Assembly: GCA_019454045.1 (NCBI GenBank)
Contig: SKCR01034806.1
Span: 20,452 to 84,451, forward strand
Reading direction: 5' to 3'
Source: Zanthoxylum bungeanum
Taxonomy: Eukaryota > Streptophyta > Magnoliopsida > Sapindales > Rutaceae
Length of the DNA stretch: 64,000 bases
Part shown: positions 11,983-25,100 of the stretch, in pieces
Numbering within the stretch: the stretch's first letter is position 1
Layout: each line of letters starts with the position of its first letter
Position numbers and translations under genes: made by a program
The notes under the pieces: generated by a model
What the model saw: the letters and a program-made list of their open reading frames with translations, nothing else
Database searches by the model: none
Told to the model about the DNA's origin: nothing

Positions 11983-12559
11983 GAATTGTCACTGTGGAAA
12001 CCCAACCTAATTGACTGGAGATCCCAAGATCTAGGTTCAAAAGGGACAACAGAAACTTTGTGCAATTCAAAACGAGCACTGAAGAGTTTCGTACTCTTTC
12101 CCATTCCGATAATGACGCTGAGTGCTGTCTGTCATTGGTTAGGATAAGCTAAGGCTTTTAATGATCACTATATTAGGAGATGAGTCCTAATGGGGGTAAA
12201 GACAGATTACCTCTTTATAGTAGATCACCTATTTCAAGTAAGAAGTGAGGCCGCTTCCATGGGAACCTTTAAAGGCGGTTACCCTAAAGTGCTTGATGAA
12301 TCCAGGACCGTTGTTCAGGGCCAGAATGAACACGACCGTAGAACGGGTAAATGGTCGAATTAAAGCTGTGTGTTGGCAATTGTCTTTGTTTACACCAACG
12401 GCATAACAGTTCAAGACTATGGGTCACTGGTTTGCCTAGTAAATCCGATTGTCACTCACTAGGAAAGGTTCAAGGCGAAAGCTACCTATTTCGATGCAGC
12501 TTTAGCTCACGGTATCTCTCTCACGTGCCTGAATGAATATTTGAAAAATTGTGGGGGAT
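11983..12559 (+). other. Copia-1 3' untranslated internal region with polypurine tract
   Basis: Non-coding stretch between the RNase H end and the 3' LTR. It ends in a polypurine tract, GTGGGGGAT (12551-12559), directly before the LTR at 12560, where plus-strand DNA synthesis would prime. Confidence 0.75.
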
Positions 12560-13089
12560 TGTTGTAAATTCCTCAAATTCATTAAATATGATTTGTATAT
12601 ATGTATTTATATACCTTTGGAATTCCCAAAGGGTGTATGGGAGGTTGCAATCCTTGGAGGGTTGCAACCCACCCCAAGGGGTGCCCTATTGGCACCCCTC
12701 CATGCCTTATATAAGAAGGCTTTTATTCCAAATGTAAATACATAAGATATACAACTATTTTCAGAGAATAAGAAAAAAGGCACTGTTGTTTTCTTTGTTT
12801 TGAGAGAGGATCCACCATTTTATCCTAGTTCAAACACTTGTGAAGGTGTGCACCTTGAACAAGTAGAATCCAAGTTATCCTGGGAGAACATTGGCAATTC
12901 GAATCCGTAGAGCACCTGTGACGGGGCCAATAAGTTCTTAAGGACAGAGTTTTTCTCGACTTGGACGATTGAATCAGGTTTTTCTGGTTCTTACTGTTTT
13001 AGGGTTATATTGCATCTAGATCTACTTTTGCTGTTTGATCTGTTTGTTTGCAAGTTATATTACTGTTTGATGACATATATTTAACAACA
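12560..13089 (+). repeat. 3' LTR of Copia-1
   Basis: 530 bp, TGTTGT...ACAACA. It differs from the 5' LTR by one deleted A in the GA run near 12804 and three substitutions near its right end. Confidence 0.95.
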
Positions 13090-13094
13090 GTTTC

Positions 13095-14337
13095 CGCACA
13101 GGGGATAAGGATTTTGGGGCTTGTATGTTAGAGCCGGATATATGTATAATTTTTTTTATACCTATTGATTGGATGCATATTAGCATCCTTATATAAATAA
13201 ATGTAAAATCCCTGTTGAAGGAGCCCGGTACGTTAAAGCAATGTATGAATATATTTTTCATATGTTGATTGAACGGGCCGAATACAAATATTAACATTCT
13301 CTAATATCTGAAAAAGCAAATTTAACTAATGCACACATCCTTTAAAATATAATTCATCATTTCAGCAAACTTAAAGAATCCGGACATTTTTAGTGACATT
13401 CTATATATTGACATTCCTGTTTCAAATAATAGAAATATCACAAAAAAATATCTCGTATAATTATTGAAAGAATCCGGGTATCAAAAGCATTGAGCGTCAT
13501 TTGTCTTTGTTTTTTATATTTATATTACAGAATTAACTGCGAGAGCCATGCCGTGTGTTTTTCTTCTGTCTTTTTTATTATTCAAAACATAGAATCGATT
13601 TAAAAGATGGTTGCTTTTTTTTTTTTTAAATCCTACAAAATTTTGTTCACATTGGCCTCTGATCTGTATTATTTATTTCATGATTATTTGGTACTATTAT
13701 ACGACTTCATGCATGATGTCATGCAATTTCTAGTTTTTTCCCTTTTTATTAAGAAACATAAAAAATTTGAAAAGAATTATATTGGCTTTTGCATTGAAAT
13801 CACATTTCAAATACACCCAAGTTGGGCAGTTTAATCAGCAGTAAATTATTCCAAGATTGATTTAATTAATCGGGAAGAATAAATTTAATATTTTGTGTAG
13901 TTGAAATTAAAAAAAAAAAAAAAAATCGTCTGAAAATTGATTTCGATTTAAAGTGCTTAAACTCAACTAGATCAGATCGATTAAATAACGATTTGCGATT
14001 AAGTATCGATTAATCAACACAAAACTCAAGAATAAAAGCAAAATGGTAGAAAGTTGACTTATTTTAACGTATTAAACGTGAATTACGGGTTAAGTTTATT
14101 TTATTTTATTTGCCTCTTATGTACTTAAGGTAAACTTAAATATGTGAGTTCGAATTCTTTTTGGGATTCATTGGTTATGGGTGTTTGAGTTAAAAAATAT
14201 ATATATTATTTTACTTATTACTAATGATATCAATTGCAATTGCATGAGAAACTTTTTAAAAACGAAACTGAAGAATCACAATGCCTTTAAAAAAAAAAAA
14301 AAAGTGATGACCAAAATAAAACTGAAGAAAAGGAAAA
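13095..14337. other. intergenic AT-rich sequence
   Basis: The sequence right of the Copia-1 TSD is unique-looking AT-rich DNA with short poly-A and poly-T runs (near 13610, 13910 and 14290). No coding frame, RNA gene or terminal repeat was recognised. Confidence 0.5.
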
Positions 14338-14485
14338 TGTGGGAAATAAAGCTAGAAAATTAGGATAAAAGTTTACACCATTTTCATGAGAATACAAAAA
14401 CCGTTTCAATTTTGAATAAATTTTGGCTGTTAAAAGAGTGCCTTCACGTAATCCGGACCATATTAGATGGATACAATCTGATAAC
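14338..14485. repeat. left copy of a 148-bp direct repeat flanking the Sirevirus-like element
   Basis: The segment starts TGTGGGAAATAAAGCTAG and ends GGATACAATCTGATAAC. It stops exactly where the element's LTR begins at 14486. It matches 38126-38272, which starts exactly after the opposite LTR end at 38125, with about ten differences including one 1-nt gap. The position, orientation and exact boundaries are those of a target-site duplication. Confidence 0.9.
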
Positions 14486-15417
14486 TGAAATTCCCTACAA
14501 GCAATACAACAATCAAATTCTATATTCTCAAGAGGGGGTGAATTGAGTTATTGCATAATAATACGAAATAAAAATCTTTGTCAATTTTAACTACTTTTAC
14601 CGATTAAGCCTTAGGGTATATTTTCTCATACAATAAATATTACATATATGCAAGTTTCTAATATATAAGTAAATATAAAAATAAACTTGCGGTAATTAAA
14701 GAGTTAAGGGATAGAGAAAATAACACCGTGACTTATAGTGGTTCGCCAACAATGCCTACGTCCACTCCCTCAAGCCGCGCTTGAAGCTTTTCACTATCAA
14801 TCGAGTTGTTACCGTGGCTCACCCGCAACCAAGAGTTTTACGCAATGTTCACTCCAAACCGTTACACTTTAAGTTTTCTACGTAGGCTCATCCACTAACC
14901 TTTACAATTACCCAAACGATGAGATTTCAAAAACCGCAAGAGTTTTGATTAAGAAGTTTGTAAACACATTTGGGCACTCACAAAGATAAAGAAGATTGTG
15001 TGAGTTGCCTACATAAATGATCTAAGCTCACTACTAAAGATTAAGAAGGTGTAGTGTGTGAGCTTGATGTATGAGAGTGTATGATTATGAAGGTTAAAGA
15101 AAACTCTATGTTTTTACCTTAATGTAATGTATATTAAGGTTATGTAACATTGCAAAAACGAATTGGGACTCAATTTATAACAAAATACAAAGCAGCCCCA
15201 ACTTCCTTATCTGAGACCGGTATGTCGGTCTCCAGACACCGGTATGTTGATCTGGCATAGTAACAGTTATATTATTATTTGAATATATCCATTAAGCCGG
15301 TATGGACACCGGTATGGGGACCAGTTTGGTCCTTGCTGGTACCAGTAAGCATGTTTTACTAATAGGCTCACTGGTATGGTCACCGGTATATGGACCGATA
15401 TGGTCCGTGCCGGTTTG

Positions 15418-17815
15418 TGTTGGGGTTGGTGCTCAGAGCGCTAATTCCCGGTTGTATTTCCTTGTAAATATTATTGTAAACGTTTTATTATGAATAAAAT
15501 GAGCAGTTTCTGTAATATAATATATCTTCTTATATGGTAAAGACGTAATTGACCTTAGAATGATTAGTCATGATGCAGTTGCAAAAACGTCACAACTGAC
15601 ATTGAGTTGTATCATAACGTTGTCATTCTCAGACTGTTCCTGGTCAAGGTTTACACTACTTGGTCAGTAAAGTAAATCTGTTGAGACCGGTACATGTCGT
15701 ATACTGGAATATATGATTCCAATGGTTTCTCAAAGTTCCATGAGTCTTGGAGACTCGTATAGACGTGTAGGTGTTTATAGCGGATAAACATTGAACGACT
15801 CACCGGAGATTCTTAATGGATGGTACACCAACGTCAATAAGAATCTTCTCGGGTTGAGTAGCATTTGTGATTCTTCGACTTGAGATACCACTATGTGATT
15901 ATAAGGCATCTTCCACACTTAGATGGCAGTCACGTCACCAATCTATTTAGATCTGACCTCTGTCTGTTCGTTGGGTGTGGATAGATCCTCAGGGTGTCCT
16001 GTGTGTGTCAAGATAGGATCCGTCAGTTCTGTGTACAGAGCATAGGTAGTCCATATATGATTAGCAATCAGATAAAAATCATGGGCTCGTGGTACACTTT
16101 AGAAGTCAGTTCTAAGTGTTCTTTTAGAGATTGCTAATAGAGACATCAACGAGATTGTCCCTATAGAGATTTGACGTTTACATCTATATCTCTGGGATAT
16201 ATCCGGATACATGTGGCAGAGGAATTATAGATGTCATTACCTCGACCTTTATGATTCAGCGAGTTTATCTGTGATCGTCATAATTTACGGGTGGGTAAAT
16301 TATGGACACGATATTGGATTTCGTGACGGATATGCCTGAATCTAGAGAGTCTCACTAGTGAAATATACTCATAGAGCACTAGGGCAACTATTATGAATAA
16401 TACCAATTATTTATAAGTTGTTTAAATGTTAAACGAAAAATACATGCGAATGGACCTAATAGTCATTTCCTAATTTTTGTGTATTTGTATTTAATGATAG
16501 ATTTTATTAAATACACATTAATTAAATGTCAAATTTTGATATTTGACATATATCATAAATATATATGTATTTGGATATTTAAAGTAATATAATACATATA
16601 TTTAAAATATTTATATTTAAATAATTATTTAATTATTTAATTGTTAAATAATTAAATTAATTAAGAATATAAATATCTTTAGTTTTGATATTTATTGGAA
16701 ATGCCTTGAGTTTCTTTTGTTTACTTATTGAAATTCATTAAAGGTGTAATGATTCAAAATGCAAGTTTATAAAGAAAATTAATGAAACAAAAATTAAAAT
16801 ATCTAGATATTTTCTATATGCCAAATTCGGCCAAGGGCATTTTGGTGGAGGTATATATTATTTTGTTTCATTTCATTAGGTGAAGTGTTCATAAGTTACA
16901 AAACAAGACACAAAACAGTTGAGAGAAAAAGTTTGAAGGCAAAGAAGAAAAACTCGGAAATCATTGAATTTTGTAAGTTTTTCTTTAAATCTTCCAACAT
17001 AGAAAATATTTCTAACATGCTTAGCTACAACATGTGTTGCTAGGATGTTGTCTCTACACTTATAGTTTATTTTTTAATTGGTTGTGAACTTTTTTGAAAG
17101 ATGTATGCATGTATGGTTTATAAGTGAGCTTGAAATGGTTTCAATGGCTTACTTTTGATTATTTGATAATCATGTTGCCATTCTAGAGTTTCTAAGCCAC
17201 TCATTGATGACCTAGAATTATTCTTGAGTTGTTTCATGATGGTGAGACTTTTTTGGTGTAGTTTAGATTGAATTAAAATGATGGATTTAATTGATTTGGT
17301 AAGATTTGTCAATTTGAAGAATTTATAAAATTTGGGTTCTTAACCCTTTCCAAATTTGAGGATTTTCATATATGTGATGTATTATGGTGTGTATATGATG
17401 CATATTAATTTTTGAGTTTATTGGATTTGATCTTGGCATGTTTTGAACATAAAAGGACCAAATTGTAAAAACTGAAAAATCTGGGGTGGTTTCGGCAATT
17501 AGACAAAAATTATGGATTTTGTTGCAATCTGATTTTGATGTGTTGGACATGTTGGAAATCATTTTAGAAATGATTTAGAATCATCCAAAATTATATTTGA
17601 CAATTTTAGGACTAAAATGATCAATTTGTAAAATATTGGGGTAATTCGGTAATTACCAAGAAATTTGGTTTCTTGTGTAATTTTTCAGAATTTTATAATT
17701 GGGTAATTAAATAAATAAGTTTATTTAATTGATTCAAGAAAAATTTTGAAATCGGAAAATTTTGATTTTCCGCGATTTCACTGCGTTATCGGATTTTCGC
17801 CATAAAACCCCTACA
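15418..17815 (+). repeat. 5' LTR of Copia-2
   Basis: 2,398 bp. It starts TGTTGGGGTTGGTGCTCAGA and ends AAAACCCCTACA. A likely TATA element (TATATAT, 16852-16858) is conserved in the 3' LTR near 27427-27433. The right third contains long AT-only runs around 16600-16670. Confidence 0.93.
16852..16858 (+). promoter_or_regulatory. probable TATA box in the Copia-2 5' LTR
   Basis: TATATAT in GGAGGTATATATTATTTTG, retained at the same place in the 3' LTR and in the truncated LTR near 21190. Placement in the LTR middle leaves a U3 of about 1.4 kb. The surrounding DNA is AT-rich, so chance occurrence is possible. Confidence 0.45.
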
Positions 17816-17818
17816 AAA

Positions 17819-17830
17819 TGGTATCAGAGC
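17819..17830 (+). other. primer-binding site of Copia-2
   Basis: TGGTATCAGAGC, three bases after the LTR end. This is the usual plant copia primer-binding site, complementary to the 3' end of initiator methionine tRNA. Confidence 0.9.
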
Positions 17831-18112
17831 GAGTCTGATTCTGGACACCCTAATATAATTATGCCTATTAAATTCAAAATTTATTTTAATCTTTACTTGA
17901 TGCATGCATGTGTTTATTTAATTTGATTAAATAAAGTAAAAAAACATCTTTTGCGGAAAATCCCTAATTAATAAGGTTTATGTTAATTATGTATTTGATG
18001 CATGTATGGTCCGTCTAGTCAATACGGTTTATGGATATTTTTCTGTGACTACATCTGAGATCGTGCTAAAGCTGTGAGGGTGTAACCGATAGAAATTTAT
18101 TTATGTCGTATG

Positions 18113-20471
18113 TGTAGGGGTTTTAGGGGGTGAATCCGGTAACGCAGTGGAAGCGGTGAAAATCCGATTTTCAGATTTCAAAACTTTTTCTCGGATTAAT
18201 TAAATAAACATATTTATTTAATATTCCAATAATCAAATTATGAAAATAAATTCAATAAAACAATTTTAAGTGAATTTACCGAAATGCCCTTCCTTTGGTA
18301 TTTTGTCCGTTTTAGTCCGAAATTGATCCAATCAATTTTGAATGATTCTAAATCATTTCTAAGATGAACTTATGATGTTCATAACATCAAAACACCAAAA
18401 GGACCAAAATCCCAAATAATTTTGACAAAGCCGAGAGCCCCCTCCTTGGAGCACATTTGTGCACTTTGTAATTTCATGTCTCAAAACACATCTTAATGTA
18501 ATCCAATGAACATGAAACTTTATATGCATCATATACACACACAAATACACAACATATATGAAAAGCCCCAAATTTGGAATTAGTTAAGAACCCTAATTTT
18601 TCAATTTCCACAAATTGGACAAATTAGACCAAATACATTAAATCAATTACTTCAATCATCATTCTTCCATCCAATCCAAGTCTCAACACAATGAAACAAC
18701 TCAAGATCAAATCTAGGTCATTTAAGAGTGGGTCAATAACTCTAGATTAGCAACATGGTTTCCAAAACCTTAAAAGAATGTCTATAACTACAATAGTCAC
18801 AACACTTCCTTCATTACACATGCTTCACACTTCACCAAAACTTCCATCAACAAAAACCACAAGGAAAAAAGAAAGTAACATCCTAAGAATGTCATATATT
18901 AAAGCCTAGAACCTAAGGAACAAATTCCTTACTAATAGCAAGTTCAAGAAACTTACTAAAAATCCAAGCTTTTTGATTTTTGTCTTTCTTTTCTCAAGCT
19001 TCCTTTGTCTTTCTTCAATGAAGTTTTAAGTTTTAGTAAAGTGTATTAGGTTATTGAAATGAAAAGCAAATGAAAACAAAAATTTTCATTTCAAATTCAT
19101 TTCAAAGTCATTTAATCAACTGGACAAATATCTAAAACACTTTATGGATATTTATTTAAGTCAACAATTGCAACTAACATCATTTACTTAATATATCCTA
19201 ATGTAAGATATTTATATTTTAATTAATTTAATCATTTAACAATTAAATAATTAATTGATTAATCAAATACAAATATATTAAATATATGTATAATAATTAC
19301 GTTAAATATTAAAAACATATATTCATTTAGGATATAAGTCAAATAACTCATTTTGACTATTAATTAATGTGTATTTAAATTAATCAAGTATTAAATGTAA
19401 ATACACAATAATTAGGCAAATGACTATCTAGTCCTTTTAGCACGTATCTTGCGTTTAACCTTTAAACGACTTTACAAATAATCAATATTATTTATTAATG
19501 TTGCTCTAGTGCTCTACGAGTATGTTTCATTATTGAGACTTTCTAGATTCAGGTATATCCGTCACGAAATCTAATTTCGTGTCCATAATCTATCCACCCG
19601 TAGATTATGACGATCACGGATAATCTCGCTGAACCATACAGGTCGAGGTCATGGCAAATGTATAATTCCTCCGTCACAGGTATCCGGATAAATCCCAGAG
19701 ATATAGATGTAAACGCCAAATCTCTATCGGGATTATCCAGTCGACTATTCCATTAGAAATCTCTAAAAGAATGTTTAAAACTAGCTTCTAAACTTTACCA
19801 CGGGCCCATGGTTTTATCTGATTGCTAATCATATGGACTACCTATGCTCTGATACACAGAACTGACGGATCCTATCTTGATACACATAGGACACCCTGAG
19901 GATCTGTCTACACCCAACGAACAGACGGAGGTCTGATCTTAATAGATCGGTGACGTGACTGCCGTCTAAGTGTAGAAGATGTCTCATGTGCCCACAATGG
20001 CATCTCAAGTCTAAGAATCACAAGTGCTACTCAACCCAAGAAGATTCTTATTGACGCTGGTGTACCATCCATTAAGAATCTCCGGTGAGTCGTTCAATGT
20101 TTATCCGCTATAAACACCTACACGTCTATACTAGTTTCCAAGACTTATGGTTCATTGAGAAACCATTGGAATCATATATTCCAGTATACGACATGTACCG
20201 GTCTCAACGGGTTTACTATACTGACCAAGTAGTGTAAACCTTGACCAGGAACTGTCTGAGAATGACAACGTCATGATACTACTCAATGTCCGTTGCGACG
20301 CTTTTGCAACTGTATCATGACTAATCATTCTAGGGTCATTACGTCTTTACCATATAGAAAGATAGATTATATTATAGAAACTGCATATATTATTCATAAT
20401 AATAATGTTTTACAGAAGTATTCAATAGAAATACAACTGGGAATTGGCGCTCTGAGCACCAACCCCAACAG
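18113..20471 (-). mobile_element. solo LTR of the Copia-2 family, reverse orientation, nested in the Copia-2 leader
   Basis: The plus strand reads TGTAGGGGTTTTAGGG... to ...CACCAACCCCAACA, the reverse complement of the Copia-2 LTR. It is 2,359 bp long. The TSD GTATG flanks it exactly (18108-18112 and 20472-20476), so this is a genuine insertion that later lost its interior by LTR-LTR recombination. It splits the untranslated leader of Copia-2 (17831-18107 and 20477-20685). Confidence 0.93.
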
Positions 20472-20476
20472 TATGT

Positions 20477-20688
20477 ATATCAGATACTAGATAAATTCAA
20501 GCGAAAACGGAATCATGAACGTGCCAAAGCTGTCAGGGTTACGCAAGTAGCTTGAGTTTATCATTGACGAGTTTAATCTTGGTACGCCTCCTTATGAACG
20601 TGCCAAAGCTGTCACAATGAGAAACGACCAGGACCAGAAACCCATGAGTCACTATTGAGTGATTGACAATGAGTTGTCTACCTGATGA
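20477..20688 (+). other. Copia-2 leader remnant with a duplicated motif
   Basis: Continuation of the leader interrupted at 18112. The motif TGAACGTGCCAAAGCTGTCA occurs twice about 80 bp apart, and a related GATCGTGCTAAAGCTGTGAG lies near 18060. No coding capacity was seen. Confidence 0.6.
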
Positions 20689-22159
20689 AATATACTCATA
20701 GAGCACTAGGGCAATATTTATAAATAATATTGATTATTTATAAAGTCGTTTAAAGGTTAAACGCAAAATACATGTAAAGGGACCCGATAGTCATTTCCTT
20801 AATTTTTGTGTATTTGCATTTAATACTTTATTAATTCAAATACACATTAATTAATTGTCAAATTGAGATATTTGACTAATATCATAAATGAATATATGTA
20901 TTTAATATTTAATGTAAATATTATACATATATTTAATATATTTAATATATTTGTATTTAATTAATTAATTAATTATTTATTAAATGATTAAATCAATTAA
21001 AGTATCTAGATTTTTTAAAGTTGTGATATTTGTTTTAATGGCTAAGTTGCAATTGTTGACTTGGTTGAAAATATCATTAAAGTGTAATGATCATTTTAAC
21101 AAGTTGGCAAATTGAAATTCAAATGAAATGAAAACAAAATGTCTTGATATTTTCCCTAGCCAAATTCGGCCAAGGAAAGATGTGAGCAAGTATATATTGT
21201 TTCTTTTATTTTAGGGTTGATGCAACCTAATACACTTGATCAAAACTCCATTAAAACAAAGCAAATAAGGTAGAGAGAAAGAAAAAGAAAAATCAAAGAA
21301 AAGCTTGGAATTTAGTAAGTATTTCCAACATTCCATTAGAGAGTAAATTGTTCCTCTTGTTGTGGGCTTCACTTGGTGATGTTCTTAAGTTTTTCTATTC
21401 TTTATTCTTTGTGTTCTTGATGGATGAAAGTTTGATGAAGGGGTTAAACATGTATGAAGTTGGAAGAATGTTACTAGTGTAGTGGTAAGCATTCTTTTCA
21501 TGGTTTTAGAACCTTGTTGCCATTCTAGAGTTCTTGACCCACTCTTAATGACCTAGAATTTTTCTATAGTTATTTCATTATGGTGAGGCTTGATTGTAAT
21601 AGAAGAAACATGATTGAAGCATTGGATTTTGTTAATTTGGTCTAATTTGTCCATTTTGAAGAAATTGAAAATTTAGGGTTTAAGACCACTTCCAAATTTG
21701 GGGTTTTTCATTTATATGGTGTATATGGATGTGTATAAGATGCATGTAAAATATTAGGTTGATTGGATTTTGTCTTAATGTGTTTTGAACATTGGAGGTG
21801 CAAAATGCACAATTTTCTCACCATGGAGGGCTCTCGGCTTTAGGCCAAAATTTGGGAAATTTATTTTGCAATTTGAATTTCAATATGTATGACATGTTAA
21901 ATTCATATATGTAATGATTTAGAATCATCCAAAATCGTTTCGAACAATTTCGGATTAAAATAAACAAATTGTTATGTTTAAGGGTAATTCAGTAAATTCA
22001 CATGAATTTGATTTAATGTGTTTTATTTCATAATGTGATTATTGGATAATAAAATAAATGAGTTTATTTTATTAATCCGAGAAAAAGTTTTGAAATCAGA
22101 AAATTATGATTTTCCATGTTTCCGCTGCGTTACCGTATTTAGCCCCTAAAACCCCTACA
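20689..22159 (+). repeat. 5'-truncated LTR of the Copia-2 family
   Basis: Starts at TGAAATATACTCATAGAGCA, corresponding to about position 945 of the full LTR, and runs to the normal LTR end CCCCTACA (22155-22159 gives the last bases). It is in the same orientation as Copia-2 and lies between the leader and a gag frame that lacks its N-terminus. It is best read as a second insertion, or a recombinant LTR, whose left part was lost with the start of gag. Confidence 0.8.
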
Positions 22160-25100
22160 CGCTGCCTCTTGCTGTGTCTGAGGACGCAACACCGGAGGAA
22201 CACCAAGTTTTCCAAGCTTGGAAAGATGATGATTTAAAAGTTAAATCATACATCTTAAGTTTACTATCAACGGGACTCAAGAAACAATATTATGGCATGA
22301 CAGAGGCGTATAGTATGATGATGCGATTAAGAGAATCGTTCATGAACCAAGAACAAATTGTTGTTCATAAAGTTGCGAGTGAACTATTCCATGCGTGACT
22401 GGACGAGGGGCAAGCTGTGAGCTCGCATGTTCTTGACATGGTCGATTTGATCGATTAACTGAGGCAACATAATCTCCCTCTGAATGACATTCTCGGTAGG
22501 AGTGTCATTCTTGGTTCGCTCCCAGCTTCATATCACCAATTCGTGATGTATTTCAACATGAATGGGATTATATGTTCCTACCATGAACTGCATAGGATGC
22601 TGATCACGACGGAATAAGACCTAAGGAATGAAGTTCCAACTCACCCTCTGAAACCTACTTCACTTTCTGCTTCTTCCCAGACCTGGTCAAAGGGAATGAA
22701 AACAAAAGCAAAAAAGAAGAATGGTTTCAGTTCTCAACCGCAGGGAAAGATAGCAAAGCCCAAGAGGGCTTCCGACGACAAATGCCATCACTGCAGTAAA
22801 GTCGGGCACTAGAAAATGAATTGTTCTGACTACATTGCCCAGATAGGAAGGAGAGAGCATCTACATCAGGTACATTTATTTTTCCAGTTATTGATATCTC
22901 ACTGGCTTGTGAAGCTGTTACATCAAGCTGGATTTTAGATTCATCTTGTCCTGTTCACATTTGCAATTCGTTGCAGGTGCTGAAGGAAAGTAAAAAATAG
23001 AAGCCTTGAGAGATACAATTGCGCTTTGGGAGTGGAAAATCTCTTGATGCAGTTGCAGTGGGAGTATGTGAGATCCATTTGCCGAATGGGAACCTTTTAT
23101 TGTATGATTGCTACGTTGTACCAGGATGTGTAGCAAATATTATATCTCTTTTTATATTAGATACAGAAGGTTATCGTATTAATATTAAGAACTGTTCTTT
23201 GTATTTATATGATAAACGTAATATTCAGATCCTTTGTTGTCCAAATGAGCATGGTCATTACACATTGTATACTTCTAAAGATATTTTGAATACTGGGATT
23301 AATAAATGTAGTTTACATGTTGTTAATAATACTGAACTATGGCACATGAGGCTAGGTTATATAGGCGTTAAACGCCTTACCCAATTGGTTAGGAATAGTT
23401 TGATATCAGATCTCACCATTGAACCCTATCCAACTTGTGAATCGTGTATTCAGGGTAAGATGACCAAAGCCTCATTTTCAGGTGTTGGACATCGCGCCAC
23501 TAACTTACTAGAACTCGTACATTTTGATGTATGTTGTCCACTAAGTCAGATTGCTCACAGTGGTTATTCGTACTTCGTTACCTTTACCAATGATCTGTCA
23601 CGGTACGGTTATGTCTATCTGATGCGACATAAATCAGAAACCTTTGAAAAGTTCAAAGAGTTTCGAAATGAGGTAGAAAAACAAACTGGTCAATATATTA
23701 AATATCTTCGATCTGATCGATGCGACGAATATATGAGCAGTGAGTTCATTGATTATATGAAGGAGAATGAGATTCTCGCTCAATATACTCATCCAGGTAC
23801 TCCACAGTACAGTGGAGTGTCTGAGATGAGAAATCAGACTTTATTGGATATGGTCTGATCAATGTTAAGTTTTACAGATTTGCCATATTACTTATGGGGC
23901 TACTATCTTTTAAGAGTTGCACATCTTTTGAATAAGATTCCTTCAAAAATTGTTCTTATGACTCCGTATGAGATATGGACCGGTAGAAGACCAAATCTTA
24001 ATTATATTAAGGTTTGGGATTGTCCTGCCTATGTCAGGATGATTCAGAAAGATAAGCTTTCGTCTCGAGGGCAAAAGTTTAGGTTTGTTGGATATCCTTC
24101 GAATACGAAGGGATATCTGTTCTATGATACCGAGCATCGAAATGTGTTCGTAGCTCACTTCGAAAAATTTCTAGAAGTAGAATTTTTGTCAGAAGGTGGT
24201 AATCATAGACATGTTGAACTTGATGAAGTCCAACCTGAAAACAACGAACCAACGGAGGAACCTGAAGTTCAAGTAGATTATGATTTATGAACCTTCAACA
24301 CACACACTCTGTAGGTCACAAAGGGTATCTAGACTTCCTGAACGCTTGCATTTGATACAAGAAAAGAGTCTCGATGTTCTCTTAGTTAAAGAGACTGATC
24401 CTTTTACCTATAGAGAATCGATGTTGGACATCGACTCCGTGAAATGGAAAAGTGCCATGAAATCCAAGTTAGACTCAATGCATGAGAATCAAGTTTGGGA
24501 CTTGGTTCCGCTTCCCGAAGGAATTGTTCCTATCAGTTGTAAATGGGTTTACAAGAGGAAGTGCGGGCCTGATGGAAAGGTTGAAACCTATCAGGCCCGA
24601 TTGGTAGCAAAAGGTTACACGCAGCGACCTGATGTCGACTACGATGAAACTTTTTGCCAGTAGCAATGCTTAAGTCTATTAGGATTTTACTTTCTATAGC
24701 TGCGTATCATGACTACGAGATTTGGCAAATGGATGTCAAAATGACTTTTCTAAATGGATTTCTTGATGAAGAAATCTATATGGAACAGCCGGAATGTTTT
24801 GCGTCCAGCGAAAACTCGGGTATGGTATGTAAGCTTAAGAAGTCCATTTATGGACTTAAACAAGCTTCACGAAGTTGGAATCTTCGATTCGACGAGATTA
24901 TTAGATTGTCTGGTTTTATCAAGAAATTCGAAAGAATCCTGTGTGTATCAGAAGACCAGTGGGAGCATGGTAGTATTTTTAGTCCTCTATGTTGACGATA
25001 TCCTAATCATTGGGAATGATATGGGGATGATGCAAGGCGTCAAAGCTTACCGCTATAAGAATTTCTCCATGAAGGACCTGGGAGAAGCTTCATATGTTTT

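Larger units (their letters stand above)
6704..13089 (+). mobile_element. Copia-1: complete young Ty1/copia LTR retrotransposon, coding region dead
   Basis: Two LTRs (6704-7234 and 12560-13089) begin TGTTGT and end ACAACA and are flanked by the 5-bp TSD GTTTC (6699-6703 and 13090-13094). Total length is 6,386 bp. The LTRs differ by three substitutions and one 1-nt indel in about 531 bp, so the insertion is very recent. Internal order is gag, protease, integrase, reverse transcriptase, RNase H, which is the copia order. The interior carries several frameshifts and in-frame stops (see the pseudogene entry). A long leader (7235-8073) carries a tandem repeat array. Confidence 0.95.
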
